A stretch of 64,000 bases of DNA from Kaistia dalseonensis (lineage in GTDB: Bacteria; Pseudomonadota; Alphaproteobacteria; Rhizobiales; Kaistiaceae), in contig NZ_JAUSVO010000001.1 in assembly GCF_030814715.1 (NCBI RefSeq), positions 124,001-188,000 on the forward strand, given 5' to 3'. The notes beneath the pieces are model-generated. The model saw nothing but the letters and a program-made list of their open reading frames with translations, was not told the DNA's origin and did no database searches. This document shows positions 37,019-45,823 of the stretch, in pieces (the stretch's first letter is position 1; every line of letters begins with the position of its first letter). Both the position numbers and the translations under genes were made by a program.

Positions 37019-37684
37019 CTAGGTGACCGCGATCTCGTCGAGGAACTCATCAAGAAAGCGGCGGAGACGATCCTGCCGGGTCGCGGCCAATCGGGCGCCG
37101 GCCATGGTCTGGAACCCGCTTGCGAGCTTCAGCAGCTTGGTCTCGAAATGATCGATGGCAAAGCGTTTATCGTCGAGCGGGCGGTGCTCCGCCCTCGGGT
37201 CTGCCGGATCATAAAGGCCGCTGCCGAGCCGCCCGGCAATATAGAAGCACCGTGCGACGCCGACCATTCCGATGGCGTCGAGCCGGTCGGCATCCTGCAG
37301 GATCTTCGCCTCTATCGTCTCCGGCGGGATACCGGCTGAGAAACTGTGGGCGGTGATGGCGTGCGCGACGGCATCGATCACTGTCGGTTTCCATTCGAGC
37401 GCGGTCAGGATTTGCGTCGCCTTCTCCGCCGCAAGCCGGGACGCCTGCGATCGCGATGGCGCATTCTTTTCGACCATGACGCAATCGTGCAGGAGCACGG
37501 CGGCGGCGAGTATAGTGCGGTCGCCCCCTTCCTCGGCCTGGATCGCCGCGGCGCTCTTCCAGACCCGTGCGAGATGGGCGACGTCATGCGAGCCGTCATT
37601 GCCCGCGACGGCATGGGGCAGGAGTTCCGCGGCCAGTGCCGCGTACGGGTTGAAGAGCGCGGCCGATTGCTCAAGCGAAAACAT
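37019..37684 (-). CDS. HD-domain phosphohydrolase (YedJ-like)
   Basis: This 221-aa protein has the HD metal motif: His in GSHDVAHLARV, His-Asp in VLLHDCVMVEKNAPSR and a later Asp in LQDADRLDAIGMVG. The pattern SHD..H..R..LLHD places it with YedJ/YpgQ-type hydrolases, reported to act on nucleotides or phosphate esters. It starts 2 bp after moaE ends, so it is probably co-translated with molybdopterin synthase; no known role of an HD protein in that pathway explains this. Confidence 0.87.
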   Translation of the reverse strand: MFSLEQSAALFNPYAALAAELLPHAVAGNDGSHDVAHLARVWKSAAAIQAEEGGDRTILAAAVLLHDCVMVEKNAPSRSQASRLAAEKATQILTALEWKPTVIDAVAHAITAHSFSAGIPPETIEAKILQDADRLDAIGMVGVARCFYIAGRLGSGLYDPADPRAEHRPLDDKRFAIDHFETKLLKLASGFQTMAGARLAATRQDRLRRFLDEFLDEIAVT

Positions 37685-37686
37685 GG

Positions 37687-38151
37687 TCAGATGGGGTTCT
37701 TCCAGCGCGCTTCGGCGTCGTCGTCGCTCGATTTTGCCGCAACCCAGCCTGATGGACCGGTCGCCTTATGCTCCTTCTTCCAGAAGGGCGCGTGGGTTTT
37801 CAGGAAGTCCATGATGAACGAAGCGGCCTCGAATGCAGCCTGCCGGTGCTTCGACGCGGTTGCGACGAGAACGATGACCTCTCCGGGCCTCACTTTGCCG
37901 TAGCGATGCCGTACGGCGATGGTATCGACGTCAAAGCGCGCCGCCGCACTTTCGGCGATCCGCGTGATCTCGGCCTCGGCCATGCCAGGATAATGCTCGA
38001 GCTCGAGCGCCTCAAGCGTGCCGCCTTCGTCGCGGCAAAGGCCCGTGAAGGTCACGACCGCGCCGATATCGGTGCGGCCTGCGGCAAGCTCAGCGGTTGC
38101 GGCAGCCAGATCGATCGGTTCGGCCACGACCGCAATGCTCAGATGGGCCAC
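37687..38151 (-). CDS. moaE: molybdopterin synthase catalytic subunit
   Basis: This 154-aa large subunit transfers sulfur from MoaD thiocarboxylate to precursor Z. It has VVTFTGLCRDE, the ELEHYPGMAE motif, VRHRYGKVRPGE and the Lys-rich active site ASKHRQAAFEA followed by FWKKE. The start is GTG at 38151, 4 bp after the moaD stop; no suitable ATG lies near. With moaD it would serve molybdoenzymes such as the one at 61052. Confidence 0.95.
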   Translation of the reverse strand: MAHLSIAVVAEPIDLAAATAELAAGRTDIGAVVTFTGLCRDEGGTLEALELEHYPGMAEAEITRIAESAAARFDVDTIAVRHRYGKVRPGEVIVLVATASKHRQAAFEAASFIMDFLKTHAPFWKKEHKATGPSGWVAAKSSDDDAEARWKNPI

Positions 38152-38155
38152 GATC

Positions 38156-38407
38156 TCAGCCCCCGGTCATCGGGGGGAACAGGGCGACCTCGCGCACGCC
38201 TGCGATGGAAGCATCGTGCTCGGCGTGAAACTGGTCGAGCGCCACGCGCACCGCCGTGGGATCGGTCAAAGCCTGTTCATAGGCATCGCCGCGCGTGCGG
38301 AGCCAGCGCAGCAGATCGCCGACTGTCTCGACGGTCGCTGGCGGCTCGATCGTCTCCTCGGCGGCGCCGATGCGCTCGCGGACCCAGGCGAAGTAGAGGA
38401 GCCTCAT
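38156..38407 (-). CDS. moaD: molybdopterin synthase sulfur-carrier subunit
   Basis: This 83-aa ubiquitin-fold protein begins MRLLYFAWVRERIG and ends in the essential double glycine (FPPMTGG), where the thiocarboxylate forms. Its ATG overlaps the pgsA stop (ATGA), and moaE follows after 4 bp. Confidence 0.95.
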   Translation of the reverse strand: MRLLYFAWVRERIGAAEETIEPPATVETVGDLLRWLRTRGDAYEQALTDPTAVRVALDQFHAEHDASIAGVREVALFPPMTGG

Positions 38408-39015
38408 GGCTCCTCCTCCAATATGTGGCCGAGCCCGGCGCGGAAATAGTCATAGCCGGTATAGAGGGTGAGGAGCGCCGACAGCCAGAGCAGGACGAGA
38501 CCGATCGTGCTCGTATAGGGGAAATAGACGTCTCCGGCGGGACCGGCGAGCAGGAAGCCGATCGCAACCATCTGCGTCGCGGTCTTCCACTTGGCGAGCC
38601 GCGTCACAGGCACGCTGACGCGGAGCTCGGCCAGATATTCCCGCAGGCCCGATACCAGGATCTCGCGCGAAAGGATGATGACGGCAGCCCAGATCGCGAC
38701 GCCGCCGATCGTGCGCTCGAAGACGAGAGCCAGCAGGCAGGCCGCGACCAGAAGCTTGTCGGCGATCGGATCGAGCATGCGGCCAAGCGAGGATTGCTGG
38801 TGCCAGATGCGCGCGAGATAGCCGTCAAGATAGTCGGTGATGCTCGCGATCGTGAACAGCGCCAGTGCAATCCAGCGCCAATTGTCCTGGCCGCCGACGA
38901 CACAGAACACGACGAGCGGCACGGCGACGATGCGGCCGTAGGTCAGAATATTGGGGAGCGACAGCAGCAAGGCCCGCTGCGGCCGTTTCGCCTCGAAGGT
39001 GCGAATTTCGCTCAT
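38404..39015 (-). CDS. pgsA: CDP-diacylglycerol-glycerol-3-phosphate phosphatidyltransferase
   Basis: This 203-aa integral membrane enzyme makes phosphatidylglycerophosphate. It carries the complete CDP-alcohol phosphotransferase motif, DG-x2-AR-x8-G-x3-D-x3-D, in the segment starting DYLDGYLARIW. ATG 39015 has GGAG 6 bp before it. In related genomes uvrC precedes pgsA directly; here uvrC is about 9 kb away. Confidence 0.95.
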   Translation of the reverse strand: MSEIRTFEAKRPQRALLLSLPNILTYGRIVAVPLVVFCVVGGQDNWRWIALALFTIASITDYLDGYLARIWHQQSSLGRMLDPIADKLLVAACLLALVFERTIGGVAIWAAVIILSREILVSGLREYLAELRVSVPVTRLAKWKTATQMVAIGFLLAGPAGDVYFPYTSTIGLVLLWLSALLTLYTGYDYFRAGLGHILEEEP

Positions 39016-39213
39016 GGATGCTCCGGCGTTCGAACCCTCATATCGCATCCGGGCCGGCACCTGCCAAGCGGGTGCGACGCGATAGGGCACGATCGGCTCG
39101 TTTCAGCGTGGAGTGTAGACTCGCAGCCACCGAATAAGCCATCAAGAACGTTCCAAGTCGGCCGGTTCGGCCCGGGGGTCAGCGATTAAGGGGTTCGAGG
39201 AGATAATTCCGCC

Positions 39214-39582
39214 ATGCGCCATTGGATCGAGCATCTGAGAGCGTCCTTGGGATGGTCGATATCAGGCGTCATCATTCTGTTCCGGGGCGAGGTGTCGGCG
39301 CGGATGGAATTCGCCGCTGCGATTGTCTGCCTGCTCTGGCTGACTGCCATCGGACGATCGCTGGCGGAAATCGCTGTCTTCGTAATCTGCGCCGGCGCCG
39401 TGCTCGCGCTTGAATCGCTGAACAGCGCCATCGAACTCATCGTGGATGACGTCTCGCCCCAGCGCTCGGAATTTGCACGCCGCACCAAAGATCTAGGCTC
39501 GGCTGCCGTCTTCTTCATGCTGACGGCAACCGGTCTTTACGTATTGGCGCTCTCGATCGGAGCGTTCGTCGCCGGAGTCTGA
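39214..39582 (+). CDS. dgkA: diacylglycerol kinase
   Basis: This 122-aa protein with three membrane helices contains the DgkA signature LALESLNSAIELIVDDVSPQ followed by RRTKDLGSAAVF, which forms the active site. It recycles diacylglycerol to phosphatidate in the inner membrane. A GAGGAGA ribosome-binding site precedes the start. It is divergent from pgsA, so two phospholipid genes share the 198-bp region 39016-39213. Confidence 0.94.
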   Translation: MRHWIEHLRASLGWSISGVIILFRGEVSARMEFAAAIVCLLWLTAIGRSLAEIAVFVICAGAVLALESLNSAIELIVDDVSPQRSEFARRTKDLGSAAVFFMLTATGLYVLALSIGAFVAGV

Positions 39583-39588
39583 TCGGGC

Positions 39589-40158
39589 TCAGGCGCTGCG
39601 GAGCGGCTTCAGCGCTTCGCTCCACTTGATCAGTTCGTCGAGCATTCCCTTGGCGCTCGCGATGATCAGATCGTTCGGGACCAGTTGGCCCTCTGCATTG
39701 ATGAGCTGCCCGACCATCGGGATCGCGACGCCTTCGGCGAGCGGCACCACGCCGAGCGTGGTCATGAGCAGCTTTTCCGACTGGGCTGCGCGCAGGCCGC
39801 CCGAAACGCCGCCATAGCTGACGAGCCCGGCCGGCTTGTATTTCCATTCCTTGAACACGTAGCTGAATGCATTCACCAGCGCCGGCGGGGCGAAGTAATT
39901 GTATTCCGGCGTCACGAAGAGGAAGGCGTCGGCGGCATTGACGGATGCGCTCCAGGCCTTGGTGTGCTCGTGCTGATATTGCTGCAGCCGCGGGTGATGC
40001 GGCTCGTCATAGACCGGCAGGTTGAAATCGGCGAGGTCGACGAGGACCGGCTCGAACTTGCCGTGCTCCTTCGCATACTCGAAGATCCAGTTCGCGACCT
40101 TGGGGCCGACGCGGCCCGGACGCGTACTGGCGATGATGATGTGGAGCTTATGCGCCAT
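39589..40158 (-). CDS. NADPH-dependent FMN reductase
   Basis: This 189-aa flavodoxin-like protein has the FMN phosphate-binding loop STRPGRVGPKVANW (residues 11-24) and the TPEYNYFAPPALVNA segment that holds the isoalloxazine ring, followed by SYGGVSGGLRA. It fits the chromate-reductase/azoreductase-like group; the physiological substrate cannot be read from sequence. It is convergent with dgkA, 6 bp apart. Confidence 0.9.
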   Translation of the reverse strand: MAHKLHIIIASTRPGRVGPKVANWIFEYAKEHGKFEPVLVDLADFNLPVYDEPHHPRLQQYQHEHTKAWSASVNAADAFLFVTPEYNYFAPPALVNAFSYVFKEWKYKPAGLVSYGGVSGGLRAAQSEKLLMTTLGVVPLAEGVAIPMVGQLINAEGQLVPNDLIIASAKGMLDELIKWSEALKPLRSA

Positions 40159-40403
40159 GGCGGAGCATCCCTGGAAATGACGAGTGAAACGAAGGGTAGG
40201 TGACTGTCAGCGCTGCAATGCAACACGACTAACTAGACTGTGCCTATCGCTTCGGACAAGGCCCCGCGACGGAGCTGGTAGCACCGATGCGCCGCTCTCC
40301 TTCCCCGGCCGATCCGATGCGATGATCACGACAGCCGGTTGGCATGTGAGCGCCGTCTGGCTATGTCTGCCGGTCTGAACACGCATTTCACCGTGAGGAC
40401 ATC

Positions 40404-40664
40404 ATGACCGATACGCTTCCCGACCGTCTTTCGAGCGATCCCCGAAGCCCGTTCTACAATGCCGAACTGCTCGAGCGCGGCGTTGGAATCCGCTTCAAGG
40501 GCGTCGAGAAGACCAATGTCGAGGAATATTGCATCAGTGAAGGCTGGGTGCGCGTTGCGGCCGGCAAGGCGCGCGATCGGTTCGGCAACCCGCTCACGAT
40601 CAAGCTGACGGGAACGGTCGAGGCCTATCTCCGCGAGGAAGATGCGCCGGCACAGGAGACCTAG
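40404..40664 (+). CDS. DUF3297 family protein
   Basis: This 86-aa soluble protein matches DUF3297 across its whole length ([39 protein letters not shown]). The family is widespread in proteobacteria with unknown function. Its last four bases overlap convergently with the stop of trhO. The 245-bp gap upstream (40159-40403) contains no recognised element beyond the promoters needed by the two divergent genes. Confidence 0.85.
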   Translation: MTDTLPDRLSSDPRSPFYNAELLERGVGIRFKGVEKTNVEEYCISEGWVRVAAGKARDRFGNPLTIKLTGTVEAYLREEDAPAQET

Positions 40665-41455
40665 GCGCCGGCGTCGCCTGGATCCAGATCGCTGCTCGGC
40701 CGCTGAACAAGACCGTGGCCGAGCGCGATGCGTTCGTCGAACACGAAGCACTCGCCGCGCCAGAGGCTCTCCTCCTCCGGCACGGTCTCGAGATATTTGA
40801 GTATGCCGCCCTTCAGGTGGAAGACTTCCTCGAAGCCCTCGGCGAGCAGGTAGGAGCTCGCCTTCTCGCACCGGATTCCGCCCGTGCAGAACATGGCGAC
40901 GCGTTTGTGCTTCCCGGGGTCGAGGGTGCGGCTGACGAATTCGGGAAACTGCGAGAACTTACGTGTCTCCGGGTCGACGGCCCCGGCAAAGCTGCCCATC
41001 TCGACTTCGAAGCGATTGCGCGTATCGATGAGAAGGACGTCCGGGTCGCTGATCAATGCGTTCCAGTCCTCCGGCTCGACATAGGTGCCGACCCGGCGCG
41101 TCGGATCGACCTGCGGCTTGCCCAGGGTAACGATCTCGTCGCGCAGCTTCACCTTGAGCCGCTTGAACGGCATGGTCACGGCGCCGGAGAACTTGATCTC
41201 CATGGCGCCGAAGCGCCCGCCATAGATCGGATCGCTGCCGAGGGCGGCCAGAAAGCCGTCGATCGCCTCGGCCGTCCCCGCGATGGTGCCGTTGATGCCT
41301 TCTTCCGCAATTAGGAGTGTGCCCTTGATGCCAAGGCCACTGCATAGCTCGAGCAGGGGTGCCTGCAGAGCCTGATGGTCGGGGAGGGAAACAAACTGGT
41401 AGAGGGCGGCGACCCGAAAGGTCGTGGTGGCATCGGTCACGGTAGGGATTTTCAC
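40661..41455 (-). CDS. trhO: tRNA uridine-34 hydroxylase (rhodanese family)
   Basis: This 264-aa protein hydroxylates U34 in tRNA anticodons (TrhO, formerly YceA). It has an N-terminal acylphosphatase-like domain ([14 protein letters not shown]) and a rhodanese domain with [15 protein letters not shown] and the active loop [14 protein letters not shown], including both cysteines. Members with extended C-termini have additional Cys pairs; this one ends soon after the [14 protein letters not shown] element. The start codon is GTG at 41455. Confidence 0.93.
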   Translation of the reverse strand: MKIPTVTDATTTFRVAALYQFVSLPDHQALQAPLLELCSGLGIKGTLLIAEEGINGTIAGTAEAIDGFLAALGSDPIYGGRFGAMEIKFSGAVTMPFKRLKVKLRDEIVTLGKPQVDPTRRVGTYVEPEDWNALISDPDVLLIDTRNRFEVEMGSFAGAVDPETRKFSQFPEFVSRTLDPGKHKRVAMFCTGGIRCEKASSYLLAEGFEEVFHLKGGILKYLETVPEEESLWRGECFVFDERIALGHGLVQRPSSDLDPGDAGA

Positions 41456-41593
41456 TTCGATATTGGCTTCAGCGTCTCCATAACACGGGTCCTTTTGGCA
41501 CGAAATCGGCGCTACCCCTCAAAATCCGATCCTGCGCTTCCTATATCGCGATCACGTTGCCCTTCGATGGGCCTATGAGATTGGGGAAGAGTG

Positions 41594-42559
41594 ATGGGTT
41601 TTCTGAAGCGTTCCACCATGGTTGTCGCTGCACTCGCGCTCGTCATGAGCATGGCAGCCGTGGGTGACGCAGAGGCGAGACGCGGCGGCAGCTTCGGCAG
41701 TCGTGGCGTTCGCACCTATCAGGCGCCTCCTGTGACAGCGACTGCGCCCAAGGCTGCGGCGCCGGTCCAGCGCTCCGTGACGCCGCAGAGCCAACAGACC
41801 AATGCGGCTGCGGCTGGTGCGGCGCAGGCGGCACGCCCCGGCTTCTTCGGAGGCTTTGGCGGCTCGATGTTGCGCGGCCTGATGATTGGCGGCCTGATCG
41901 GCATGCTGCTCGGCCACGGGTTCGGCGGTTTTGCTGGCGCGCTTGGCATGATCGTGCAGATCGCGCTGCTCGCGCTCGGTGCCATGCTGCTGATGCGGTT
42001 TCTGGCCAATCGCCGCCAGCCGTCTCCCGCTGGCGGGCCCTCCTTTCTCGATTCGTTCGCGGGTGCAGGCCTCGGCGCCAATCCGCTCGGCGTTGGGGCG
42101 GGAGTCGGAGCTGCTGCACCGCGCGCCGCTCCGGCGCCGTCCAAGGGCGGTGACGAGATCGGCCTGAATCCGGCCGACTTCGATCGGTTCGAACAGTTGC
42201 TGGCCGAAATCCAGGGCGCGTTCGGCCGCGAGGATTATGCGGCGCTGCGCGAGCGCACCACGCCGGAGATCATGTCGTTCCTGGCCGAGGAATTGAGCCA
42301 GAACGCGACCAATGGGCTGCGCAACGAGGTCTCCGACGTCAAGCTGTTGCAGGGGGATCTTGCCGAGGCCTGGCGCGAGGGCGACGCTGATTACGCGACG
42401 GTCGCAATGCGTTATGAGAGCCGCGATCTGATGCGCGAACGCGAGGGCGGGCGAGTCGTTGCCGGCAACGCTGATGCCGTCACCGAGACGACCGAAATCT
42501 GGACCTTTGTCCGTCGAAGCGGCGGCGATTGGAAGCTGTCGGCGATCCAGGAGACCTGA
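41594..42559 (+). CDS. Tim44-like domain protein
   Basis: This 321-aa protein has a signal-like N-terminus (about 1-28, ending GDAEA), a Ser/Gly/Arg-rich stretch (RRGGSFGSRGVRTY), a Gly-rich membrane segment (LRGLMIGGLIGMLLG), a second helix (about 120-138), a flexible linker (about 140-185) and a Tim44-like domain (about 190-321, TTEIWTFVRR near the end). This architecture is common in bacterial Tim44-like exported proteins, whose role is not settled. ATG 41594 follows GGGGAAGAG. Confidence 0.85.
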   Translation: MGFLKRSTMVVAALALVMSMAAVGDAEARRGGSFGSRGVRTYQAPPVTATAPKAAAPVQRSVTPQSQQTNAAAAGAAQAARPGFFGGFGGSMLRGLMIGGLIGMLLGHGFGGFAGALGMIVQIALLALGAMLLMRFLANRRQPSPAGGPSFLDSFAGAGLGANPLGVGAGVGAAAPRAAPAPSKGGDEIGLNPADFDRFEQLLAEIQGAFGREDYAALRERTTPEIMSFLAEELSQNATNGLRNEVSDVKLLQGDLAEAWREGDADYATVAMRYESRDLMREREGGRVVAGNADAVTETTEIWTFVRRSGGDWKLSAIQET

Positions 42560-42580
42560 TCGTTCGATCTCGAAAGGGCA

Positions 42581-42601
42581 GGCCCGACGCAGTGTCGGGC
42601 C
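42581..42601 (+). terminator. hairpin after Tim44-like gene
   Basis: GGCCCGAC (42581-42588) and GTCGGGCC (42594-42601) form a perfect 8-bp stem with a 5-base loop, 21 bp after the stop codon. No T run follows, so termination may need Rho. A second inverted repeat (GGTTGGC 42619-42625, GCCAACC 42647-42653) lies in the rpsU promoter region. Confidence 0.5.
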
Positions 42602-42742
42602 GGTCGCAGTAAATTGATGGTTGGCGTGTGTTTTTCTGCGCCATTTGCCAACCGATGTGCTAACAGAGCGCCCTTGGAGCGCTGAATCGGGCGCAACACG
42701 CGCGGGTCTATGCGATCCGCTTCAAACAGGATTGGATACGAC

Positions 42743-43003
42743 TTGCAGGTTTTGGTTCGTGACAACAATGTCGATCAGGCGCTCAAGGTCCTGAAGAAGA
42801 AGATGCAGCGCGAAGGCATCTTCCGCGAGATGAAGGCGCGCAGCGCCTACGAGAAGCCGTCCGAGAAGCGCGTTCGCGAGAAGGCCGAGGCTATCCGCCG
42901 CGCCCGCAAGCTCGCTCGCAAGCAGGCGATTCGTGAAGGCCTGATCGCTGGTCCGAAGCCGAAGCCGCGTACGGCTGCCGGCGCTGGTGCGCCGCGTCGC
43001 TAA
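42743..43003 (+). CDS. rpsU: 30S ribosomal protein S21, TTG start
   Basis: This 86-aa basic protein matches S21 from its first residues ([20 protein letters not shown]), then [20 protein letters not shown], with an Ala/Pro/Arg tail. The family normally begins MQVLVRDNN, which places the initiator exactly at the TTG of 42743, with GGA 5 bp upstream. An in-frame ATG at 42710 would add 11 residues not found in relatives. S21 helps initiation complexes form at the 30S subunit. Confidence 0.9.
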   Translation: MQVLVRDNNVDQALKVLKKKMQREGIFREMKARSAYEKPSEKRVREKAEAIRRARKLARKQAIREGLIAGPKPKPRTAAGAGAPRR

Positions 43004-43099
43004 GATTGTCGCCGTGCCCTGACGGCGACGTTCATTCTCGTCGCCGCAGGTCGAAACGAGCGAATGCAAGCAGTTCGACCGGGGCTTGAAAGGTACGAT

Positions 43100-43339
43100 A
43101 TGGCCGAAGCAGAAGGTGCGCGCGAACGGGCGGAAGCCAGGTTCGAGAAGACGCAGCAGAATGCACGCGAAGCTGCCAAGGCGTCGGCTGAGTATGAGGC
43201 CGAGGGTCGTGCTCTTCGTAACCGCACCGCCGCTCTGCGCGAATTGCGGATGGCCAAGGAGGCGGCCGATCAATTGGTCGCCGACGAAAAGAAGGCGGCC
43301 AAGGCGCCCGTGAAGAAGCGGGCTCCGAAGAAGGTCTGA
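43100..43339 (+). CDS. small charged coiled-coil protein
   Basis: This 79-aa protein is rich in Ala, Glu, Lys and Arg with heptad-like spacing (ERAEARFEKTQQNAREAAKA) and a basic tail (KKAAKAPVKKRAPKKV). It has no recognised domain. ATG 43100 follows AAAGGT at suitable spacing. It lies 96 bp after rpsU on the same strand and ends at a strong terminator, so it is probably expressed with rpsU. The basic tail might bind nucleic acid. Confidence 0.65.
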   Translation: MAEAEGARERAEARFEKTQQNAREAAKASAEYEAEGRALRNRTAALRELRMAKEAADQLVADEKKAAKAPVKKRAPKKV

Positions 43340-43364
43340 TTGGCCGAACTGACTGAAATGAAAC

Positions 43365-43391
43365 AAGGGCGCTTCTGGCGCCCTTTTTCTT
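43365..43391 (+). terminator. Rho-independent terminator of rpsU unit
   Basis: AAGGGCGC (43365-43372), loop TTCTG, GCGCCCTT (43378-43385), then a T-rich tract. A typical intrinsic terminator 25 bp after the stop codon. Confidence 0.9.
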
Positions 43392-43398
43392 TGCCCGT

Positions 43399-43446
43399 TT
43401 GGTCCGGGTTGCTCGTGTCGAATTGGTCCGGGTTGCTCGTGTCGAA
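43399..43446. repeat. 24-bp perfect tandem duplication
   Basis: The unit TTGGTCCGGGTTGCTC plus GTGTCGAA occurs twice without a gap (43399-43422, 43423-43446). It lies between two convergent terminators, where a duplication would be tolerated. Likely a slippage product; other genomes may vary in copy number here. Confidence 0.85.
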
Positions 43447-43530
43447 TGAGTCTCGGGCCGGTCTGTCGCCCGAGCCTCATCGAACGGGCCAATCAACCGT
43501 CGTGATTCGTCGGCACCGTCCGGACACAAA

Positions 43531-43556
43531 AAAGGGGCGCTCGAAGCGCCCCTTTT
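43531..43556 (-). terminator. Rho-independent terminator of cold-shock gene
   Basis: On the minus strand, GGGGCGC and GCGCCCC (43534-43540 with 43546-43552) form a stem with a five-base loop, followed by a T run opposite 43528-43533. A smaller hairpin (CGTGCC 43566-43571, GGCACG 43576-43581) lies just before it, directly after the stop codon. Confidence 0.88.
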
Positions 43557-43587
43557 CCAACCTGCCGTGCCTTACGGCACGAAAGAC

Positions 43588-43797
43588 TTACGCCGCGCGG
43601 ATGTTGACCGCGTTGGGCTTGCCCTTCTTGGGGTCCATCTTGGACTCGAAGGAGACCTTCTGGCCTTCGCGCAGCGAGCTCATGCCCGAACGCTCGACTT
43701 CCGAGATGTGAACGAAGACGTCGGCGCCGCCGCCCTCGACCTCGATGAAGCCAAAGCCCTTGTCATTGTTGAAGAATTTCACGGTACCATTTGCCAT
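43588..43797 (-). CDS. cold-shock domain protein (CspA family)
   Basis: This 69-aa single-stranded nucleic-acid-binding protein has RNP1 KGFGFI and RNP2 [10 protein letters not shown] in an OB-fold, beginning [14 protein letters not shown]. It melts RNA secondary structure. ATG 43797 follows AGGAG with 7-bp spacing. The 183 bp upstream (43798-43980) may hold a long cold-responsive leader, but I could not identify a specific structure. Confidence 0.95.
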   Translation of the reverse strand: MANGTVKFFNNDKGFGFIEVEGGGADVFVHISEVERSGMSSLREGQKVSFESKMDPKKGKPNAVNIRAA

Positions 43798-43980
43798 TTG
43801 TAAGCTCCTGTCACGCCAAAGCGTTCTTTGTCGACGCCCGATGCGCCAACTCCAATCCGAATTCAGCGATGTCCTGCGAAGCTGCCGCAAACGGCAGAAA
43901 TGAAGGCAATGCCTGTCGAACGTTCGTCACCATACGCGCAAACGATCCCAGGAGCAAACTATCCTTGGTCGAAAGGCATT

Positions 43981-44934
43981 TTAACCCCGGGATCCGTCGA
44001 TCGTGTATTTCGGCAGCATGACGTGGATCCCCTTGTTGACGTCGACGGTCTGCGTGACCGCGAGATCGGCGGCGATGCTGCACAGGCTGTAGGCGTCCTC
44101 GCGCGACAAGGTCGTGCGCGAGACGATGAAGGCGATCATGGCACGCAACGCCTGCTTGGCGGCATCGTCCAGATCCTCATCAAAGCCCATCGTCATATAA
44201 TGCGTCGGGGTCTCGGCCCACGGGAGCTGCAGACCGGTGCCCTTCTCGACGGTCAGCCGCATGGTCCCTGATAGCGCTGTCTCGATTGCCGTGACGCAGA
44301 CCTCGCCATTGCCCTGCATGGCATGGCCGTCGCCAACGGAGAACAGGGCACCGTCGTTGAAGACAGGAAGATAGAGCGTCGTCCCGGAGACGAGTTCCTT
44401 ATTGTCGATATTGCCGCCGAAGGAGCGGGGAACAACGGAACTGACGCTGCCCCAGGCAGGAGGGGGCGCCGTTCCCATGACGCCGAAGAAGGGGGCCGCG
44501 GGCAGCTCGAGACCCCAGGGCATGCTGACCACGCCGCGCTCGCGGTCGATGCCGGCATGGAGCAGGCGATAGGTGTCGAAATCCTCCTGCAGCGTGCCGA
44601 AGAGCGGCGCGATGACGTTCCAGCCCCAGTTCTGGCGCAGCTTGATGTCGAGGATTTCGACCTTCAGCGTATCGCCCGGCTCTGCACCCTCGACGAAGAA
44701 CGGACCCGTCATGAAGTGCGGGCCGGGGCCCTCCGGCATGTTGTCCAGCACGGCGCGGTGATCGGCGAGGACTTCCATGGCGGGATCGGTCGGCAGATAG
44801 GCCGCGTCACCGGAGAGCGTATCGACGGTGATCGTGTCGCCGGACCGGATGCGCTCGATCGCGGGAATCTTGGCGTCGAAATAGCCCCAGTGAACGGTTT
44901 CGCGTGTGGCCGCGATCGAATGGTTCCGAGACAT
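43981..44934 (-). CDS. acetamidase/formamidase family protein
   Basis: This 317-aa protein matches the FmdA/AmdA family (HWGYFDAKIPAIERIRSGDT at the start, GPFFVEGAEPGDTLKVEI, and VGDGHAMQGNGEVCVTAIE with the conserved GDGH metal site). These enzymes release ammonia from formamide or short-chain amides; substrate cannot be chosen from sequence. I use ATG 44934 because the longer frame to 45027 has no family similarity. It is divergent from the HAD gene. Confidence 0.9.
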   Translation of the reverse strand: MSRNHSIAATRETVHWGYFDAKIPAIERIRSGDTITVDTLSGDAAYLPTDPAMEVLADHRAVLDNMPEGPGPHFMTGPFFVEGAEPGDTLKVEILDIKLRQNWGWNVIAPLFGTLQEDFDTYRLLHAGIDRERGVVSMPWGLELPAAPFFGVMGTAPPPAWGSVSSVVPRSFGGNIDNKELVSGTTLYLPVFNDGALFSVGDGHAMQGNGEVCVTAIETALSGTMRLTVEKGTGLQLPWAETPTHYMTMGFDEDLDDAAKQALRAMIAFIVSRTTLSREDAYSLCSIAADLAVTQTVDVNKGIHVMLPKYTIDGSRG

Positions 44935-45101
44935 GGGCACCTGGCTGGATGGACGGGAGAGGGAGAGCGGAGCCCATCCTGCGTGATCCTTCGCATTGCA
45001 GCAAGACCGCCACCGCCACGGCGACACGCGCCCGGCTGGCGCGCGCGACTGTCGCGCACTAACTTCAGATCATTCCAAATTGACGTTCAGACGAGTCTGC
45101 C

Positions 45102-45821
45102 ATGTCCGCCAATCCCGTCGCATTGTCCGCCATCGGCTTCGATGCCGACGACACGCTCTGGCAGAATGAGCACTTCTACAGATTGACCGAGGGCCGGTTC
45201 ACCGAATTGCTGGCCGATCACGGCGAGGCGGCGGATATTTCAAGCCGATTGCTCGAGGCCGAGAAGCGCAATCTCAAGATCTATGGTTTTGGCATCAAGG
45301 GCTTCACGCTCTCGATGATCGAGACGGCGATCGAGCTGACGGATGGGCGGGTTTCGGCGTCGGTGATCCAGAAGATTCTCGATGCCGGGCGCGACATGCT
45401 GGGCCATCCGGTAGAGACGCTGCCCCACGCGCGCGAAGCTCTGGAGCGCCTTTCCGGCAGCTATCGTATCATCCTGATCACCAAGGGTGATCTGTTCGAT
45501 CAGGAGCGAAAGCTGGCGCAATCCGGTCTCGGCGATCTGTTTGATGCGGTCGAGATCGTCAGCGACAAGACGGCTGCAACCTATGAACGGATCTTCAGCC
45601 GTCACGCCAACGGTCCGGCCTCGAGCATGATGGTCGGCAATTCACTGAAATCCGACGTGGTGCCGGCCATCGAGGCCGGGGGATGGGGCGTCTATGTCCC
45701 GCATGCTCTGACCTGGTCGTTCGAGCATGTCGAGCCGCCGGCCACCGAACCGAGATTTCGCGAGATTGCCGATTTGGGCGAACTGGCCGCGCTCGTCGGC
45801 CGGATCGCCCATCCGGACTGA
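45102..45821 (+). CDS. HAD-family hydrolase
   Basis: This 239-aa phosphatase-like protein has the nucleophile motif FDADDTLW (both Asp present), the second motif with Thr in IILITKGD, a Lys in SDKTAATYE and the terminal acidic motif MVGNSLKSDV. A helical cap lies between motifs I and II (about residues 25-95). It resembles YjjG-like nucleotidases; the substrate is not known. Only 2 bp separate its stop from the convergent ATPase gene. Confidence 0.9.
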   Translation: MSANPVALSAIGFDADDTLWQNEHFYRLTEGRFTELLADHGEAADISSRLLEAEKRNLKIYGFGIKGFTLSMIETAIELTDGRVSASVIQKILDAGRDMLGHPVETLPHAREALERLSGSYRIILITKGDLFDQERKLAQSGLGDLFDAVEIVSDKTAATYERIFSRHANGPASSMMVGNSLKSDVVPAIEAGGWGVYVPHALTWSFEHVEPPATEPRFREIADLGELAALVGRIAHPD

Positions 45822-45823
45822 GA

